Below, in pieces: positions 61,316-64,000 of a stretch of DNA of 64,000 bases (position 1 is the first letter of the stretch; each line of letters starts with the position of its first letter). Both the position numbers and the translations under genes were made by a program. The notes under the pieces are model-generated. The model did not search any database. It was not told the DNA's origin and saw only the letters and a list, made by a program, of their open reading frames with translations. This stretch comes from Candidatus Andeanibacterium colombiense (GTDB lineage Bacteria; Pseudomonadota; Alphaproteobacteria; Sphingomonadales; Sphingomonadaceae). The DNA is taken from positions 1,488,001 to 1,552,000 of the forward strand of contig CP119316.1 of the NCBI GenBank assembly GCA_029202985.1. Direction: 5' to 3'.

Positions 61316-62613
61316 TTGCCGGACGCCTTGACCCCCGTGACGACCTTCATCCCAGGCTTGAGTTCGCTTGAGCGGACGACCGTCAGCCGTCCGTCGCTCT
61401 GGCCGGTGGTGACCTTGATCGCCTTGAGATTGCCCCCTTCGTCGAGGACATAGATTTGCTGGCTGCTGCCGACCCCGATCGAGGCCTTCTGTTCTTCCTG
61501 CTGGAGACCGATCTGCGGGTTGAGCGCATTGCCGCCGCCGGGCCCCGTCGCACCGGGCTTGAAGCGCAATGCACCGTTCGGGACCAGCATCTGCACCCCG
61601 GTGGTGGCGGTCGCGATATTGGCGGTCGCGGTCATCCCCGGGCGCAGCAGCCCTTCGGGATTGGCGACCGTGAGCCGCGCCTCATAGACCACGACCTGCG
61701 ACGCCTGGGTGGTGGTAGCGGCCGCGGCGGTCGCAGTGTTGTTCGAGCCGAGATTGATCCGCTCGACCTGCGCCGGGAAGCGACGGCCGGGATAGGCATC
61801 GACGGTGAAGCTGGCCTTCTGCCCGGCCTTGACCTGGCCGACATCGGCCTCGTCCACCGAGACGCGGAGCTGCATCTGCGACAGATCCTGCGCGAGCACG
61901 AACAAAGTCGGCGTGCTGAACGAAGCGGCGACCGTCTGGCCCGGCTCGACCTGCCGCGCCAGCACCACGCCCGAAACCGGCGAGACGATGATCGCCCGGC
62001 TCTTGTTGGTCTGCGCGGTCGAAAGCTGGGCGGCGGCCGAACTCGCATTGGCCTGCGCCGCGGCAAGTGACGCCCTGTCGCGCGCGACGTTCGCCTGCGC
62101 AACCTCCATCTCGCTCTTCGACGGCACCTTGCCGCCCGACAGGCGCGAGACTTCCTGCAGCCGCGCAAGCTGCGCGGTGTCGACCGTCAGCGTCGCCTGC
62201 GCCTGCGCGACCGAGGCGCGGGCCGATTGCAGCCCGGCGACCGCCTGCTTGATCTGGTCGTCGATCACGTCGGTGTTGATCCGCGCGAGCACCTGCCCCT
62301 GCGTCACCCGGTCGTTCACATCGACATAGATCGCGTCGATCTTGCCCGAGACTTCCGAGCCGACCTCGACCTGGTTGGTCGGGCGCAGATTGCCGGTCGC
62401 ATTGACTTCGACGTCGAGGGATTTGCGGGTCACTTCGGTGGTGACATATTGCGGCTTGCGGCTGTCCCGCGTGTACCAGATCGCCGCGACGAGGATCGCC
62501 AGAAGCACCAGCAGCGGGATCCAGATCTTGGCCCAACGCTGCCACACGGGGCGGTCGTCGCTGCCGAGGAATTCGTCGATCGACTGCTGGTTGGGTGCGG
62601 TCATGTCGCTCAT
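61312..62613 (-). CDS. MacA/HlyD-type periplasmic adaptor
   Basis: A 433-residue membrane fusion protein. One TM near residues 32-47 (IWIPLLVLLAILVAAIWY), the lipoyl-type segment PTNQVEVGSEVSGKIDAIYVDVNDRVTQGQVLARI, a long coiled-coil hairpin (about 120-200), and C-terminal beta-barrel and proximal domains (ATANIATATTGVQMLVPNGAL). It links the MacB-like permease with the outer-membrane channel. The ATG overlaps the preceding stop (ATGA). Confidence 0.93.
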   Translation of the reverse strand: MSDMTAPNQQSIDEFLGSDDRPVWQRWAKIWIPLLVLLAILVAAIWYTRDSRKPQYVTTEVTRKSLDVEVNATGNLRPTNQVEVGSEVSGKIDAIYVDVNDRVTQGQVLARINTDVIDDQIKQAVAGLQSARASVAQAQATLTVDTAQLARLQEVSRLSGGKVPSKSEMEVAQANVARDRASLAAAQANASSAAAQLSTAQTNKSRAIIVSPVSGVVLARQVEPGQTVAASFSTPTLFVLAQDLSQMQLRVSVDEADVGQVKAGQKASFTVDAYPGRRFPAQVERINLGSNNTATAAAATTTQASQVVVYEARLTVANPEGLLRPGMTATANIATATTGVQMLVPNGALRFKPGATGPGGGNALNPQIGLQQEEQKASIGVGSSQQIYVLDEGGNLKAIKVTTGQSDGRLTVVRSSELKPGMKVVTGVKASGK

Positions 62614-64000
62614 GGTGCGGTCCTGTCGTCGGATAGGGTCGCCGGGTTATCGCCCGACCAGCCGCCACCGAGCGCCTGGGTCAGGCGGACGAAGGTGGCG
62701 GCCCGGTCGGCCTCGGCGGAGATCACGGAATTGCGCGCCGAAAGCAGCGCGCTTTCGGAGGTCAGCAGGGTCTGGAAATCGGTCAGCCCGGCCTGATACT
62801 GGCTGCGGGCGAGGATCGCGGCATTGTTGGCCGCATCGACCGCCTCGAGATATTCGGTCAGCCGCGCATCGGCCGCACGGCGAGCGGCGATCGCGCTCTC
62901 GACCTCTTCCAGCGCGGTCAGGATCGACTTGCGCCAATTGGCGAGCGAGCCATCGGCCAGCGCCCGAGCCGAACGGATCTGCGACTGCGTGCGCCCGCCA
63001 TCGAACAGCAATTGCGTGACCGCGCCGGTTACGGTGCCGGTGACGAGGTCGAACAGATTGAGCGGTCCGATATCGTTCGTGCCGATCGATCCGGTCAGCC
63101 GGAGCAGCGGATAGAGCTGCGCCCGAGCGACGCCGATCCGCACGGTATCCGAAGCCAGCGTCGCTTCGGCCTGGCGCACATCGGGGCGGCGGCGGAGGAG
63201 GTCGGCCGGGGCGCTCAGACGGGCGAGCGCCGGTGGCACCGGGATCGGCTGCGTCCGCGCAAGCAATTCGCGCACCCGGCCCGGAGTTTCGCCCACCAGC
63301 GTGGAGATCGCATTCGAAGTCGCCGCGAGATTGCTCTCGATCTGCGGGATGGCCGCCGCGGTCTGCGCCCGCTGGGTGCGCGCCTGCTCGACGTCGAGAC
63401 TCGATACCAGCCCGGCCTGGTTGCGCCAGCGAGCGATCTGGAGATTGTCTTCCTGGATCCGCAGCGTGTCGCGCGCCATCGCCAGCTGATTGGCGGCGGC
63501 GCGGGCGCTGATCACTTGCGTCGCGACCTGCCCGGCGATCGAGCGCCGCAGATCGGCGAGCGAGAAGCCGGCCGCCTCGTAATCGAACGACGCGGCCCGC
63601 GCCGAATTGCCGATCCGGCCGAACAGGTCCGCTTCCCAGCTGGCGTCGAGCCCGAGGTTGAAGTTCGGATCGCCCGCGCCGTCGAGAAAACCCTGATTGC
63701 CGCCCGCGCTGGCGTTGAGCGTCGGCAGGAAGCCCGCCCGTGCCTGGACCAGCTGTTCGCGCGCCTGCACCAGCCGGGTCGCCGATTGCGCGAGATCGAG
63801 GTTTTGCGCCAGCGCCTGTTCGACCAGTGCCGACAGTGCCGGATCGCCGAGCGCGTCCCAGTAATGCGCATCGTCATAAGTGGCTGCGGCATCGCCCTGA
63901 TCGGACCATCGTGCCGGAACCGGCACCGCATGCGCCGGCATATCCGGGGCCAGCGCGGTGCAGCCGGCGAGAGCGGTGCCCAGAAGAAGCATTGGAAGGG
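62610..64000 (-). CDS. TolC/NodT-family outer-membrane efflux lipoprotein (5' end probably outside window)
   Basis: At least 460 residues of an outer-membrane channel. A lipobox (LLLGTALAGC) lies very close to the first ATG in the window (63992), giving only an 11-residue leader; the real start is probably a few codons upstream, beyond the window. Two OEP repeats are seen (NLDLAQSATRLVQAREQLVQARAG... and RRPDVRQAEATLASDTVRIGVARAQLYPLLRLTGS), as in OprM/NodT. First gene of the MacAB-type operon on this strand. Confidence 0.92.
   Translation of the reverse strand, partial: LPMLLLGTALAGCTALAPDMPAHAVPVPARWSDQGDAAATYDDAHYWDALGDPALSALVEQALAQNLDLAQSATRLVQAREQLVQARAGFLPTLNASAGGNQGFLDGAGDPNFNLGLDASWEADLFGRIGNSARAASFDYEAAGFSLADLRRSIAGQVATQVISARAAANQLAMARDTLRIQEDNLQIARWRNQAGLVSSLDVEQARTQRAQTAAAIPQIESNLAATSNAISTLVGETPGRVRELLARTQPIPVPPALARLSAPADLLRRRPDVRQAEATLASDTVRIGVARAQLYPLLRLTGSIGTNDIGPLNLFDLVTGTVTGAVTQLLFDGGRTQSQIRSARALADGSLANWRKSILTALEEVESAIAARRAADARLTEYLEAVDAANNAAILARSQYQAGLTDFQTLLTSESALLSARNSVISAEADRAATFVRLTQALGGGWSGDNPATLSDDRTAP

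Overview
The window comes from a high-GC alphaproteobacterium, most likely order Sphingomonadales (Novosphingobium, Sphingobium or Erythrobacteraceae-like). Support: an ATP12-type F1-ATPase chaperone, the TIGR02186/TauE pair, a large TonB-dependent receptor, ATGA-overlapping gene strings, and several families of short palindromic intergenic repeats. No rRNA, tRNA, transposase, integrase or CRISPR array was seen.

1-10.5 kb is mostly housekeeping: a translationally coupled string (RluA-type pseudouridine synthase, PaiB-like flavoprotein, HAD hydrolase, small membrane protein, ATP12 chaperone), a reverse-strand Mla-type lipid transport operon (MlaE, MlaF, MlaD, lipoprotein, and a secreted DUF4019-like protein), and valS. 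The valS gene carries two in-frame low-complexity inserts that match the intergenic repeats found elsewhere in the window. 10.5-25.3 kb holds queE, a MATE exporter, a HerA-type ATPase, TIGR02186 and a TauE/SafE permease, an NfrA/NfrB-like pair whose glycosyltransferase gene is frameshifted, nhaA, nadA, a CitE-like lyase, lipB and a methyltransferase.

25.6-39.7 kb is accessory metabolism: arsC, an orphan [2Fe-2S] molybdoenzyme subunit, a class II aldolase, then a forward gene run of VOC protein, MFS transporter, two cupins of the dihydroxyacetophenone dioxygenase type, an SDR and two zinc alcohol dehydrogenases. This looks like a catabolic set for an aromatic or ketone-bearing compound. After it come an OmpA protein, a flavin monooxygenase-like enzyme, a queuosine precursor transporter, a CNT nucleoside transporter and a 2-oxoglutarate/Fe(II) oxygenase.

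39.9-59.2 kb is the most unusual part, a probable periplasmic oxidation island. A TonB-dependent receptor with a strong palindrome upstream is followed by three exported PQQ-type beta-propeller proteins (the first fused to a two-module VOC domain), a c-type cytochrome, a secreted metallo-beta-lactamase-fold hydrolase, a type B carboxylesterase, four related exported proteins of unknown function, and a DUF6152 protein. None of the propellers has a haem motif of its own, so the small cytochrome is a plausible electron acceptor. The likely theme is uptake of a bulky substrate, ester hydrolysis and alcohol oxidation in the periplasm. The substrate cannot be read from the sequence. 59.4-64 kb is a MacAB-TolC-like efflux operon on the reverse strand with ATPase and permease encoded separately.
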